The position numbers and the translations under genes are program-made. Below are positions 12,801 to 27,900 of a stretch of 64,000 nt of DNA, one piece after another (the stretch's first letter is position 1; each line of letters opens with the position of its first letter). The stretch covers positions 4,400,160-4,464,159 of the forward strand of contig NC_088298.1 of NCBI RefSeq assembly GCF_032854445.1. Direction: 5' to 3'. This DNA comes from Liolophura sinensis (lineage: Eukaryota > Mollusca > Polyplacophora > Chitonida > Chitonidae). The notes beneath the pieces were generated by a model that saw nothing but the letters and a program-made list of their open reading frames with translations, was not told where the DNA came from and searched no databases.

Positions 12801-15800
12801 AATCCTACACATCAGTACCTGTACAAACCTAAATCCTACCCATCAGTACATGTACAAACCTAAACCCTACACATCAGTACCTGTACAAACCTAAATCCTA
12901 TCCATCAGTACCTGTACAACCTAAATCCTATCCATCAGTACCTGTTACAAACCTAAATCCTATCCATCAGTACCTGTACAAACCTAAATCCTACACATCA
13001 GTACCTGTACAAACCTAAATCCTACACATCAGTACATGTACAAACCTAAACCCTACACATCAGTACCTGTACAAACCTAAATCCTATCCATCAGTACATG
13101 TACAAACCTAAATCCTATCCATCAGTACCTGTACAAACCTAAATCCTATCCATCAGTACCTGTACAAACCTAAATCCTATCCATCAGTACCTGTACAAAC
13201 CTAAATACTATCCATCAGTACCTGTACAAACCTAAATCCTATCCACCAGTACCTGTACAAACCTAAATCCTACCTAAATGACCATAAATTTCATCCATGA
13301 CTAACCTGCCCATTTTTCCTGATTCTGAGAGTTCTACTGAGTTTAGAAAGGTGTTTTAAGATTTAATTGCTAGTAATATATATATACAGTTACCCTCCCC
13401 CCCCCCCCCCCCCCCAAACAACTAGTTGACCCCTATTCAGTATAATGGCTTGGGTGGGTCGGCTTATTTGCCCTCGATAACGCTTTTTTAGTGAAGCAGC
13501 ACTAGATAAAAGAGCGTGGAAAACCGTCCTGCAACAAAGGTAGCACATTACTTGCACTCTAAGAATTCATTCATTGTCATAAAAATTGTTGACTATGACC
13601 TAAAACCCCAAGCACTCACTCACTATATCTGTAAAATAAAAATTAACATTGGGGTGGCCTTACAATAACTTTTGTATGGACACAAATATGTATTTCTGAG
13701 TTTGTCAACCTTCAATGTTCAGTACAACAGGCCTATGACATACATGTAGAAGTGCATGTACATGCAGGCCGATTTCTAAAAGTACCTGTATATGCCCATT
13801 TTGTCAAAAGGTATACTGACATTACAGGAATGGGACAACAAAAGCAATCGCCTTTCATTCACAAAGAGAACACATGCTTTTTACACACGCTGTAAAGGTA
13901 TACAGACTAATGCAGCACCTCTATATGTACACATACACCTAAATGTGTACTGAGGTTACACCATGCTGCATGTGTACATAAATATATGTGCACTTGTTCA
14001 CTGTATTCATTCTAAGCTCTAATCCATCTACACAACACGAAAAATTACTACATGTTTTTACATTCAGGAACGCTTTAAAACCACATGGTATATATGCATT
14101 TATATACATATATTTATATTTTTTGTACAGAGCTATAAAAGTCAGACAAATCACAACATGGTAAGGATTACAATGAAGCACAATGTCTCTGATGTACATG
14201 TGCACTGCATGCAATCCATCACAGGCTTGTTTAGCAGAAGGCCATCTCTAAGGCCATCTCTAGACCTGGAAGTCTTCGGGTGTGTGTTGTGCTTGAATAT
14301 GGTCAAATACAAATACACATACTTCATAGTTACATGGTTACACCTAAACAGAATATGGAAAAACATAATGCAAGTATGTATGTATGTATGTATGTATGTA
14401 TGTATGTACAGGTATATATCTACAGATATATATGTACGTATATACAGGTAGGTATGTATGTATGTGCAGGTATGTATGTATGTATGCATGTATGTATGTA
14501 TGTATGTATGTATGCATGCATGTATGTATGTGTGTATGTGCAGGTATGTATGCATGTATGTATGTACAGGTATGTACAGGTGTGTATGTATGTGTGTATG
14601 TGCAGGTATGTATGTATGAATGTATGTATGTATGTACAGGTATGTACAGGTACCCCCAATTTACCTAGGTGTATTTATTTATTTGATTGTAGTCTGACTC
14701 TTATTCTAGAAATGTTGCATGTACAATGGTGGTCAGAATGTCTGAATAAACCACTGACCTTTGGCATGTTACTGGCAAACTTTCCCATGTGTAACGTACA
14801 GACTTGCATGCCATATTGGTGGAAGACAAGTCACCTTCAGTAAAAGTTAGATTGGGTAAACACCCAGTCACAAGCAGTGAAAGTGGGGCAAACTATACAA
14901 ATTCCCCGCCGAAAGCTGGGTTTGAACCTTTGACCAGCTCTGATATGTACCCAATATTGAATGCTAAATAACATTGTAAGAAGTCACTTCTTGACTGAAA
15001 GCTGAAATTAGGTTCCCATGAAAGAAAAGCTTTGTTTGGAGGGGGGAAAAAAGAAAACAAAAGAAAAAATTCCACAGGAATATACTTGACATTAAACTCT
15101 GTGACCACATAGTAAGTTGATCCAAAGCCATCTATCCGTACCATATAAAACTGACCAATAGCTGAGGTCGTGTAGCATTAAAACAAAGCACCTAAGCTAT
15201 CCCAATACCAGATTATAAAACCAGCATATGTTAGCTACATGTATTTCCACATGATTTGACAACTTATTTCCTCGAACTGAAAACAGGACCTATTTTACCT
15301 TCTTGTTGAGGGGTATCACGAGCAGGTTAACGAAACCATCATGCAGAGTTTAGTCTACAGTTAGGGCTTAACCTACCTGCTACAGGTAAAATGTGAAACT
15401 GAACAGAATTACGAGGCCACTTCCTTCATGCTTGCAGCCAAAGGCTTATAGAAAAGCAGAAGCATGTTTGAAAAAGACGAATATAAAAAAATAAAAAAAA
15501 TAAAAAAAAAACAGTTATGAACTTGAGCTTTTCAGTCTGCTACATATGACAAAATACATGCATGACCCACTTCAGGGATGTTTCGCATGAGTGACTTTGA
15601 CATCCATGTATTACTTCTGTTGTAATGAATTTGTCTGTATTCGTATTAGCAACAGAAGCACAATGAATGACAAGGTATATGTACATGTATGTACAAGTAC
15701 ACAAAGTTAACAAAATGAATGAAAAGGAAAAATAAGTTCAGAATGTAGGTACATATACACAAAGATTTGATCTATCATTTTAGAATCTGCAGCCACAACA

Positions 15801-15888
15801 CACGGACGTAGCTTACATGTATATATGACTAGGTAAACGATACGAGGGAATCCCCCTAATTTCCCACAATAAATTTCCCCCTCAAATC

Positions 15889-15923
<35 letters not shown>

Positions 15924-18900
15924 TTACGTGCTCTATTATCAGCAGAGTCTAATATTTGACAGGCTTTGGTATGTTAAGATAAATCTTCAACTTTTTCAAC
16001 CAGCAAAGCACTTTTTTCAGTGGAATTTATGCACACAATTATCATTAAAATGACAACAAAAATTAGTTGTTTGTCTAAGAGGCAAGGTTAATAAAACACA
16101 TTATTTCTCTACATTACCTAAGTCTCTGAGAATGTTTCCAAACATTGGTCACAGTGACGGTTGAAAAATTAGGGTACTAATTTATACAACCTGGGTATTT
16201 TTGACGCATGCATAGAGAAATGCTTGCAGTCAAACAGACTTGAACCTGAACCCTATCGTCTTTTCATTAAAGAGAAAAAAGACACTTGAAAATAATTTTT
16301 GTATGGTGGATAGGACACTTGAAAATAATTTTTGTATGGTGGATAGTTTGGACCACCTGTCCTCTTGGTATATATTGTCTTTGTGTAATAATGTTATAAA
16401 TGAGGATGTTACACATGCTGAACAAACACATTTGCACTATATTTGGTCTTATCAGAATTTGGTTTGAAAGGATCAGAATCTTTTCCATGGTGTTAAACAC
16501 ATTTTCATTCACACAGTCAACTGATTATTGATGAAGAAATCAAACTACATTCTCCACTAATTATCAGTCATGTAGGTTCTTTGTCAACTAAAGTAGAATC
16601 AAAGGTCGTTCGGTGCAAACTGACCTTTGACCTTTTCCTAAGTGCCACGGCTTTCCACAACAGTCTTGTCTGTTGGTGATATTTGCTATTTAGACCACAC
16701 TCAACATTTCATATCTGGTTTCAGTGTTGTAGGTTTGAATTTATGTCCCATAAATGCGTAATTAGTACTAACTAATCTTTGTCTTAAGTGTTCTTTCCAC
16801 CGCATATTTTTTCTTTAACAGTTAATTCACAATAAGTATGACTTTCCTTTTAACACAGCATTGGTGTCAGTCATATAGGCCCCAAGTCAAATAAAACTGG
16901 GGGGTGATTGGAATGAGCCCCACTGCCCCCACCCACTACAAAGTGCACCTAAGACAAGGGTTTCTGTAGTCAGGTAGGCATACTCTGCCCCATGAAACAG
17001 TCAAGATTTTAATAGATCTCATGTCAATTAAATTTCAGCTAGCTCTTGGATTATCAGGCTATAATCTCCATTTAGCGTCGAAAAGATGACACCGGGGACA
17101 GAGCGTCATCCTCAAACAGAAGCAGATCTCTAAATCAAACCATATCTAAAACTTGATTATCCACAGTAATCCTGGTACAACCTTGCCTGGTGCTCAAAAT
17201 AAAACAAACAGACCAATTACAGTTTAGCCCGGTGTCAGTATAATGTGACTAGATAGGAGTGTCATGTCTGGTGTCTCCAGGATGTTGTTCTAGTGAGGCA
17301 GCACTGTATAAAATATGTCATCGTTGGTTCTGATCTGTTATAAGGAGATACTGTTAGAAAATGAACAAAATAATGTTGAAGCAACATTAACCCTAGCCAG
17401 CCAAACAAACAAACAAACTTACAAATATTCATTTATTCCTTTTCATCTTTCATTCATCTACTTACCAATCATATTGAGCTTTTGTTGATTTTCTTCTTCA
17501 CCAGCACCCTCTGTCTCATCATTCAGTAACAAGTGGAGATAACCCTCCATCACCTGTCCCACCTCAACTTGTCTCTGTAACAACAAAACATACATTTTTA
17601 CTTCCTGATGAATGGGTAATCCATAACTCTGTACTCATTTCACATTTGCTGATAGGATAAGATAGGAAATGCTTATAATCTATCTTCAATGAAAAACTAG
17701 TGTTTGTACTGGTATATCTTCAATCCACATTCAATAGTTTTTTGATATTTTTGGGGGACATAATAAAAGTTTAGTGAAAGTACATTTTGACAGGACTTTA
17801 GCACGTTGCCATTGTTGATAGCACTATGACGTCACGTTTACCTCAACATCTCAAATATGGTTACCTCCATTCACACCAGCCATTGGTTCAGTACTGCCAT
17901 TTTGTTTTACATCTATCAAATCCCTTCTAAAAAATGAAGTGTGATACTTTGTAGAAAACTTAAGAATCCTGCTTTCAAGTGAAGTACCCTAAATGACCTC
18001 GAATTTCGCCCACAAAAGCGCATTTTTTTAAAGGCAAATGAACGTCACAAAACATTATTTTTGGTTCTAAGACTTTAAATAGAATATTATCCCATCTTTT
18101 AAGCAAACCTCAAAACATCTTTCTTAACTCAACTGGAACTCTCAAAAATGAAGAAAAATGGGCAATTTAGTGATGGAAGAAATTTATGTTCGTTTACGGT
18201 ATGTTCAGGTTCTGGTTCATGCTTTAAATGCTTGAAGTGTGGCGAAGATTTGTGGCATGTTTTATGGGTGCAGGAAACTGAGTTGCCCCTATTAAGTATT
18301 TCAGCACCTTTTATTTTGCAGATACCTGAAAAAATATCCAGGACTAAAATAAAAGACAATACTAAACCAACTGAATACTTGCATCAATAAAGTTCTCCAC
18401 AGGAAGTTTTTATTTTGAGATGCTGCACAACTGAGATATCACAGTTCAAAGAAAGCAAAATTGTGCATCGACACTATTAAAAATGCCACATTATCAGTTT
18501 TAACCAATCAGATGTGAGCTATTTCTATAGCCCGAGGGCACGCCTATTTCTGTTTACATCACCCGAATCCTGTTTGTTTTATTTATTTATTTATTTATTT
18601 GATTGGTGTTTTACGCCATACTCAAGAATATTTCACTTATACGACGGCGGCCAGCATTATGGCGGGAGGAAACCGGGCACAGCCCGGGGGAAACTCACAA
18701 CCACTGCAGGTTAAATCCTGTTTTAGCTTTCAGCCATATGTGGATTGGGTGCCAGTGAATCAACTGTTTCCCGTTCCTTAACATGGACACAGCCCACTGC
18801 CGCGTAAGTACTCCTTAACATGACATGTAGAGAACGTTACCATGGAGTTACCAAGCACGTCAGAAGAAAATGTCTGTGAGCGTTAAGGTGTCTTTTGATT

Positions 18901-21900
18901 CATCCTCTTCCTAAATAGCTCTTTTCGTCCTGGTCTCAAGGAAAAAAATTCCTCACAATGCCTCAAACACTGCACATTTTTGGGGATTTGACTCGGTACG
19001 AAACAAGGTTCAGCAATATAGGGTTACACAACAAACAACACTAGTTTTAAACCCTTACCCATCCTCACAATACACCTCAGTACACAGACAGACAGCCAGA
19101 TACACAGACAGACAGGCAGATACACAGACAGATATAGCATTAATATGCACACAAGAGGAAGGCTCACACACCTGGTCAGGACAACAGTGTATAACGTGAG
19201 CCATTCTGATGATACAGGTGAACACACAGACAGACACAGACAGATAGGCACACATACAGCCAGACAGGTAGATACACAGACAGACAGGTAGATACACAGA
19301 CAGATATAGCATTAATATGCACACAAGAAGAAGGCTCACACACCTGGTCAGGACTACAACAGTGTATAACGTGAGCCATTCTGATGATACAGGTGAACAC
19401 ACAGACAGACACAGACAGATAGGCACACACACAGACAGACACTCACACAGACAGACAGGTAGATACACAGACAGATATAACATTAATATGCACACAAGAG
19501 GAAGGCTCACACACCTGGTCAGGACTACAACAGTGTATAACATGAACCATTCTGACGATACATCTCAACACACAGACAGACACAGACACATAGGCACACA
19601 GACAGCCAGACACACAGACAGCCAGGCAGATACACAGACAGATATAACATTAATATGCACACAAGAGGAAGGCTCACACACCTGGTCAGGACAACAGTGT
19701 ATAACATGAACCATTCTGACGATACATCTCAACACACAGACAGACACAGACAGATAGGCACACAGACAGCCAGACACACACACAGACAGACAGGTAGATA
19801 CACAGACAGATATAACATTAATTTGCACACAAGAGGAAGGCTCACACACCTAGTCAGGACTTAAACAGTGTATAACATGAACCATTCTGACGATACATCT
19901 CAACACACAGACAGACACAGACACATAGGCACACAGACAGCCAGACACACAGACAGACACGGACAGATAGGCACACAGACAGCCAGGCACACACACAGGC
20001 AGACATTAATACCCCCACAAGAGGAAGGCTCACACACCTGGTCAGGACTACAACAGTGTATGACATGAACCATTCTGACGATACATCTCAACACCAGGTC
20101 CCTCAAGCTCAGCATGTCGTGCCTCTGTTCATTGGTTGGTCGCTGGCTTTGGTTTCGACCAATGATCTTGAGCAAGACGTCTAAGGTAGCGGGAGTGATT
20201 GCTTTCAAGGCATTATGCTGTGGAGAACAAATACAGTAAGAACATGATGAATTATTTGGAATTAGAGTGAGTGAGTGAGTGAGTGAGTGAGTGCTTGGCG
20301 TTTAACGTCATACTTAGCAATTTTTCAGTCATATGACAACGAAGAAATCCTTAGAGTGCATGTAATGTATCTCCTTGTTGCAAGACGGATTTCCACTGCT
20401 GTGGAGCTGCTTCACTGAGACAACTTCCTGAAGGCAAGTAAGCCGCCCCGCCTGAGCAATTATACTGATACAGGTCAACCAGTCTTCATGCTGAACCCAA
20501 CGCGAGGAAGTTCCAACCTCTTCTTTTTTTAAGGCCTCACATGTGACCCGAGCCAGTAATGGGCCTGGATCTACCATCTCTCAAAGCGTTTGGAATTAGA
20601 GGAATTGGAATTTTCCTACATCGAGTCAAGCCTGAGCCTAAGCCTAAGACGTTGCAATGCTGAAATGTACACCTACTGGTTAACTACAGTTAACCTAGTG
20701 TCAATGTTACTGTAAGCAGCTAGGCTGTCATAATGAAAAGTGAGTTACAGGACTTTAGTGGTGTATTACGCTGTACTAGAGGGTATTTCACTTTAATAGA
20801 TTATGGCAGATAGCACTATGGTGGGAGGAAAATGGGCAGAGCCTTGGGGAAGCCCACAAGCAGACACCCTGAGAGGAATTCAGCATAATGCTGAATAGTG
20901 TCATGTCGGGTGTCAACCTGTCATATAATGATTAACATACTGAATTTCACCTAAAGTACGTTTTTCATGTCACACATTTTTCTTTATTCTGAATGATTCA
21001 TCCACCTTATAGGGCCATGTTAGAGTTCCCTGTAAAGTTTTATTAGTTTCCTATCTGAAAACTGAGAATCAGGAATCAAAAGTTTCATTTTAATGCCCTC
21101 ATGTGCTTCCAAATGTGCTGTTTTACATACTAATCTTTAAATGAAATACGGTAGTCGTGGGCCAAGCTATAGACAAAATACCGTAGTCAAGACCAAACTT
21201 TAGGTGAAATACGGTAGTCATGGGTCAAACTATAGATAAAATGCGGTAGTCAAGACCAAACTTTAGGTGAAATACCGTAGTCATGGGCCAAACTATAGAT
21301 AAAATACTGTAGTCAAGACCAAACTTTAGGTGAAATACAGTAGTCATGGGCCAAACTACAGATAAAATACTGTAGTCAAGACCAAACTTTAGGTGAAATA
21401 TGGTAGTCATGGGCCAAACTATAGATAAAATGCGGTAGTCAAGACCAAACTTTAGGTGAAATACAGCAGTCATGAGCCAAACTATAGATAAAATACGGTA
21501 GTCAAGACCAAACTTTAGGTGAAATACAGTAGTCATGGGTCAAACTATAGATAAAATACGGTAGTCAAGACCAAACTTTAGGTGAAATACAGTAGTCATG
21601 GGTCAAACTATAGATAAAATACGGTAGTCAAGACCAAACTTTAGGTGATATACAGTAGTCATGGACCAAACTATAGATAAAATATGGTAGTCAAGACCAA
21701 ACTTTAGGTGAAATACGGTAGTCATGGGCCAAACTATAGATAAAATGCGGTAGTCAAGACCAAACTTTAGGTGAAATACAGCAGTCATGAGCCAAACTAT
21801 AGATAAAATACGGTAGTCAAGACCAAACTTCAGGTGAAATACAGTAGTCATGAGCCAAACTATAGATAAAATACGGTAGTCAAGACCAAACTTTAGGTGA

Positions 21901-24900
21901 AATACAGCAATCATGAGCCAAACTATAGATAAAATACGGTAGTCAAGATCAAACTTTAGGTGAAATACAGTAGTCATGGACCAAACTTTAGGTGAAATAC
22001 GGTAGTAATGGACCAAACTTTAGGTGAAATGCAGTAGTCAAGGACAAAACACTAGGGGAAATAGAGTAGTCAAGGACCACACTTTAGGTGAAATACGGTA
22101 GTCAAAAGCCAAATTTTAGGTGAAATACGGTAGTCATGGGCCAAACTTTAGGTGAAAACACAGTAGTCAAGACCAAACTTTAGGTGAAATGCAGTAGTCA
22201 AGACCATACTTTAGGTGAAATGCAGTAGTCATGGGTCAAACTATAGATAAAATACGGTAGTCAAGACCAAACTTTAGGTGAAATACCGTAGTCATGGACC
22301 AAACTTTAGGTGAAATACGGTAGTAATGGGCCAAACTTTAGGTGAAATGCAGTAGTCATGGGCCAAACTTTAGGTGAAATACAGTAGTCAAGGACCACAC
22401 TTTAGGTGAAATGCAGTAGTCAAGGACCAAACTTTAGATGAAATACAGTAGTCATGGGCCAAACTTTAGGTGAAATACAGTAGTCAAGGTCCATACTTTA
22501 GGTGAAATGCAGTAGTCATGGGTCAAACTATAGATAAAATACGGTAGTCAAGACCAAACTTTAGGTGAAATACAGTAGTCAAGGACCAAACTTTAGGTGA
22601 AATGCAGTAGTCATGGGTCAAACTATAGATAAAATACGGTAGTCAAGACCAAACTTTAGGTGAAATACGGTAGTCAAGACCAAACTTTAGGTGAATTACA
22701 GTAGTCATGGATCAAACTATAGATAAAATACGGTAGTCAAGACCAAACTTTAGGTGAAATACGGTAGTCAAGACCAAACTTTAGGTGAATTACAGTAGTC
22801 ATGGATCAAACTATAGATAAAATACGGTAGTCAAGACCAAACTTTAGGTGAAATACGGTAGTCAAGACCAAACTTTAGGTGAATTACAGTAGTCATGGAT
22901 CAAACTATAGATAAAATACTGTAGTCAAGGCCAAACTTTAGGTGAAATACGGTAGTCAAGACCAAACTTTAGGTGAATTACAGTAGTCATGGATCAAACT
23001 ATAGATAAAATACGGTAGTCAAGACCAAACTTTAGGAGAAATACAGTAGTCATGGCCCAAAATTTAGGGGGGGGAAATACAATAGTCATGGCCCAAAATT
23101 TAGGGGGGAAATACAGTAGTCATGGCCCAAAATTTAGGGGGAAATACAGTAGTCATGGACTAATGATTAAGTGAAATACTCAATACTCAAGGACCAAACT
23201 TTAGATGAAATACAGTAGTTATCGACCAAACATTAGGTGAGTACAGTAGTCATGGACCAAACTTGAAGTCATATACAGTAGTCATGGACTAAACTTTAGG
23301 GAAATACAGTAGTCATGGACCAAACTTTAGGTGAAATACAGTAGTCATCGACCAAACATTAGGTGAAATACAGTAGTCATGGACCAAACTTGAAGTCATA
23401 TACAGTAGTCATGGACTAAACTTTAGGGCGAAATACAGTAGTCATGGGCCAAACTTTAGGTGAAATACAGTAGTCATGGACCAAACTTTAGGTGAAATAC
23501 AGTAGTGATGGACCAAACTTTAGGTGATAATACAGTAGTCATGGTCTAATGATTAAGTGAAATATGGTGGTCATGGACCAAACTTTTGATAAATATGGTA
23601 GTCATGGACCAAACTTTAGGTCAACTACAGCAACTTTATAAAATCTAGCAGAATAAAATCGTACCTGAGCTCCAGACATGATGGCACCAAACAGGTGTAA
23701 TAATCTCAGCTGTATTTCTGTTGTCAGGCCGGTTTTCTGGAAACATTCTGGGAACACATTTTATACTAATCAGTAATGACAAGTTGTTCAGTCTGTTGTT
23801 TGTTTTGATTTGTCACAGTCTTGACATCATACCTTTATTTTTGGGTACAGTGTAAACCACCAATTCTATTATACTTTGGATTTTCCTACTACATGCAACG
23901 TTGAATGTCAACAGGTCTAAAATCAGAGACGCATGGTTCGGAACACGCATCACGACCTGCGTCATAAAACTCCACCTCGGACGACACCTTTTCAAAGTAG
24001 AAGGGTTATCACACGTGTTCAGGCCACAAATTCATTAACACAGACAACATACTCATGCTAATTGCTTCCGCTTTGTGTGTGTATGGTCCAATGCATGATG
24101 CTCTCGAGCAGGTGTTGACAGCGGACGACAGACTGCAGCGAACTAGGGGAGGAAGATTGTGCAATTTGCCTTGCATTTGTGTCATTTTCGTGTCAAATAA
24201 ATATGTAAAAGTTTAAAGTAGGTATAATAGAATAGAAATGATTTTAGATCGGGACATGTGGAAGAATTGAAATTTTAGCCCTCAGATGCCTGCGATGCAT
24301 CTCAATGAAGAATCATTATTTCTTAATCAAATATAAAATAAATTTTAACATATGCCAGTCACTTATTGTGGGACCTGGTTGTAAGATGACATCAACTTTT
24401 AGCCGGATGTCCCAGCTACTGCAAATGTTGACCCACTTCCTTTCACCCACTTTTGACATTTTCACGTTTCATGAAGATAAATTTTATGCCTATTCAGTGT
24501 CCCTAAAACTTAACAGTTTGATACCAAGAAACCACTCTCACTGTGTTGTAAGTGATCGTGAGCCGGGCTATGTTTTTTCATGGCAACAAAACACCAGAAA
24601 TAGTCCAGTATGCAGAGGCACTTTTTCAGTGGATAAGCTAGTCAATGGAAGTTCATGTGACCAATTCATTTCAGGTAATTTATATAACGCTCAAATTATT
24701 GAAAATTTATGTCACTGTTGTTATATCACTGACACAGGCAAATTATGGGACAAATTTATTTATCTGACTCTTGTTTAACCATTCTCAACGTTACTCATGA
24801 GACTTTACGGGTACAGGGAAAAGATCTATTTAGTTTTATTTGATTTGTGTTACATGTAAAATGCTGTATTGCTGAATTTCTTACTTCATATATAACGGTT

Positions 24901-27900
24901 GTCAGGGTTAATAGGTGAAGGAAACTGACAAAACTTCAGAGTACTGGAAGACAATTTTAAAATAAAGTCACCATCAATGAAAACTGTTTCAATTTTTTTT
25001 TTCTTTTAAATTTAAAGCAATGCATTCAGACTTTCAAATTTCATACATCACATTGAGGGCGCTTTACCACACAGTGTTCAATTTTAGCTACCAAGTATAA
25101 CTTCCTGTCAAAATACATTGTAGCACTTTACGTGAATTACAAACACATCACATAGCACACTTCACAAGATTTTTTGTCACAGAAAATGACCTAAAAAACT
25201 TTGCACAAAGGTGCATTTTCCGAAGTGCTTAAACATCCTTTGAGTATAGGCCAGAATTTTACCCACTCACTGCTGGTGTATAAGTGAAAAATTCTTGAAA
25301 ATAGTGGGTAGAGCAACTATTATCAACATATTTAGTCTCATTGGTTAACATTAAAAAAGTTTCCCCTAAACAAAAACATCAATCACCTAGCTATCAGATT
25401 CCAGTACAAAAAAGAAAAAAAAATCATCAAATCAATTTTCATTCTCTGCCTTTGTGTAGGGTTCAGTCAGCTATACTCTCAGACCTCCAGAACAAAAAAA
25501 GCACAACTTAACAGCACTCACCATGAAAGAATGGAATCACTTCTACGTGTAACAGGGCAGGTCTAAACTTCAGGCGTGACTTGTCAATTTTCCACCTGTA
25601 AAACACAAGGACTTGATTTTATTTACTTCATATCTAATTGGTGTTTCAAGCTGTATTCAATTATATTTCACTTTAATACATGTTGGTGACCAGCATTATG
25701 GTGGAAGGAAACCCGGCAGAACCCAAGGAAAATCCACCACCATATAGACTTGAACTCATAGTGACCGCACTTGTGAGTGGCTCTTTAGTTATTGTGCTGC
25801 GCTAACTGAGGCCTATAACAATGGACTGCATTACCAGCAACAGATAAAAGCAAACATATCCTGTTTATATTTATTTATTTATTTGACTGATACTGATTTT
25901 ACACCATACTCAAGAATATTTCACTTATACGAAGGCGGCCAGCATTATGGTGGGTGGAAACCGGGCAGAGCCAAGGGGGGAAACCCACGACCATCTGCAA
26001 GTTGCTGGCAGACCTTCCCACCTACGTATCCTGTTTATAAATGAGTTCAGAACTTAACCACGTTAAAAATAAAAAAAAATACTCACAACACTTCAAAAAT
26101 TTTACAGGAAAAAAAAGTCTCTTTATAAACCGTAACATTTTTAATAAGGAACAATAATCTAATGATCAAAAAATAACAGGCAAGGAAAATAAAGAAAATA
26201 ATGGTAACATTTTGTGATGGATATGGGTTATTCCTGCAGAAAAAATGTGTACATAAATGCAGGAAAAATATGGGTAGATCCTAAAATCTAAAACGGAATG
26301 TGTGAGTTATGAGGCAGAGAAGAGATTGGGACTACTTTTTTTATGGCAGGATTTATAACATGCACTATTTGGAAAGTTAATCGCCTGAGTAATAATAATA
26401 TTTGGCTATCCAAATCGATCATTAATTGTCAAGTGCAAAAACATTTTTATAATCCTGACAGGAGAAGAAAATACATGTAATCTCATCTGCATTTATCGAC
26501 ATTTTCTTGGGACAGAGTTCTGACAAATGGTTTTGAAGTCGACTGCAAGTGGTTAACAGCTGCCGAAAATTAACGTTGAGAAATAAGAAGGCAGAAAAAA
26601 AAAAAAAAGAGCAAGCAGCGATAAAAAAAGCGAATGAAGATTTTGCTGCTTTTCCCCATATCCATTGAGAAACAGTGGTTGCCATAGCAACACATTAATG
26701 GTTGGGTGAAATGGAATGACCTCGTGCCAAATGCAGCTGTGGGCTGCTTGGACTTCAATTTTCTTGATAAAACACTGGGAATGTTCACAGCTGGAAAGGA
26801 ATGTGCTACCATGGTAATGTCAAAAATATAAAGTGGATTGACAGTTTATGCGAAAGTGTAAAGTTATGATTTAACACTCTAATGGCCCACCGCATAATAT
26901 GACCTGTGAATTATACAGAATGATTCAAGCAGGTCTCAAGTATGTGAAAGGGAACGTGTTATCCAGAAATTTTCTTGACAATTTTCAAGTACAAATCTTC
27001 ATGCGGAGATTTAGCACATTATTTACCATTTTATGACAACAAGCTTGACCAATTTCAGGGCTTCATAAAAAGTATAATATTATCAGTGTACATACAATAA
27101 TGCCCTCAGAATATACTTAATTAATCACCATGCAAACCTGTAGAAATCTTGAAGAATTACAGCAAGACCTTTAACAACTAGACACGCAGGCAACTGATAT
27201 TTTCCAAGACCTCATTAAGATTTGTATGAAATTTAGAAAGGAGTTTTTGTTTATTTATTTGTATATTTATTTATTATTTCATGAGTGTTCTACGCCATAC
27301 TCAAGAATATTTCGCTTATATGACAGTCAGTCAGCGTTATGATGGGACTGGTTTTTGTAACAGCTCTTTTCTTTCTGACCATCAAAACCGTAGTGTATGC
27401 CAGCTGTAAAAATTCCCAGTCTGCCACTGTACATGTACTGACAATTTTTGTGTGAAGTCTTTCGGAATGGTCTAGAAGGTTGATTGACATTGCTGGTGAT
27501 TTATAGGCATCTGTTAACATGGAAGACACTAACTCATCTGGATATTATTGAATACGCAGGTTTCAAGATATGACGTTATGACAACAGAGTGATGCCCCTT
27601 TGTGACATGACGTCGTTGCTTTACAGCACCGTAGGGCCAATCTGGTAATTTTAACATGAGGTGGTATATAGAATATAGAGTACTAATTAAAAAGGATTAG
27701 ATTGATCTTCTGATCTTCTGTTCTTGGATGGATTTGGGTTCCCGATATTGCAAAAATAATGATGTTATCCCGGTACTTTGATCTAAACACGATCACTGCC
27801 ATGTTATAAGATAGGCAGTTAGCCCTCCCGTGCCGTGAAGTGGCGATGTTATTTTGCACCGGGACGTCATTCTGTTGTTGTAATGACGTAACTTGAAAAC

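Larger units (their letters stand above)
14946..17465. other. NBEAL intron 9, right half
   Basis: Unique AT-rich intron with a poly(A) tract and a 33-bp duplication; no coding or RNA gene was seen. Confidence 0.55.

Noticed and set aside
12468-13275. Telomere-like words (AACCTAAACCCTA)
   Set aside because: The unit is 31 bp with most of its length unrelated to any telomere repeat; only a chance partial match.
14280-14843. 187-codon open frame over the GTAT array and adjoining SINE-B
   Set aside because: Explained by the microsatellite and a SINE; no conserved segment.
21150-23622. CRISPR-like regular repeats
   Set aside because: Repeats are directly adjacent without unique spacers, and the context is animal introns; this holds for the other arrays too.
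24305-24778. 157-codon plus-strand open frame
   Set aside because: No recognisable family, AT-rich, antisense within an NBEAL intron, and no splice partner seen.
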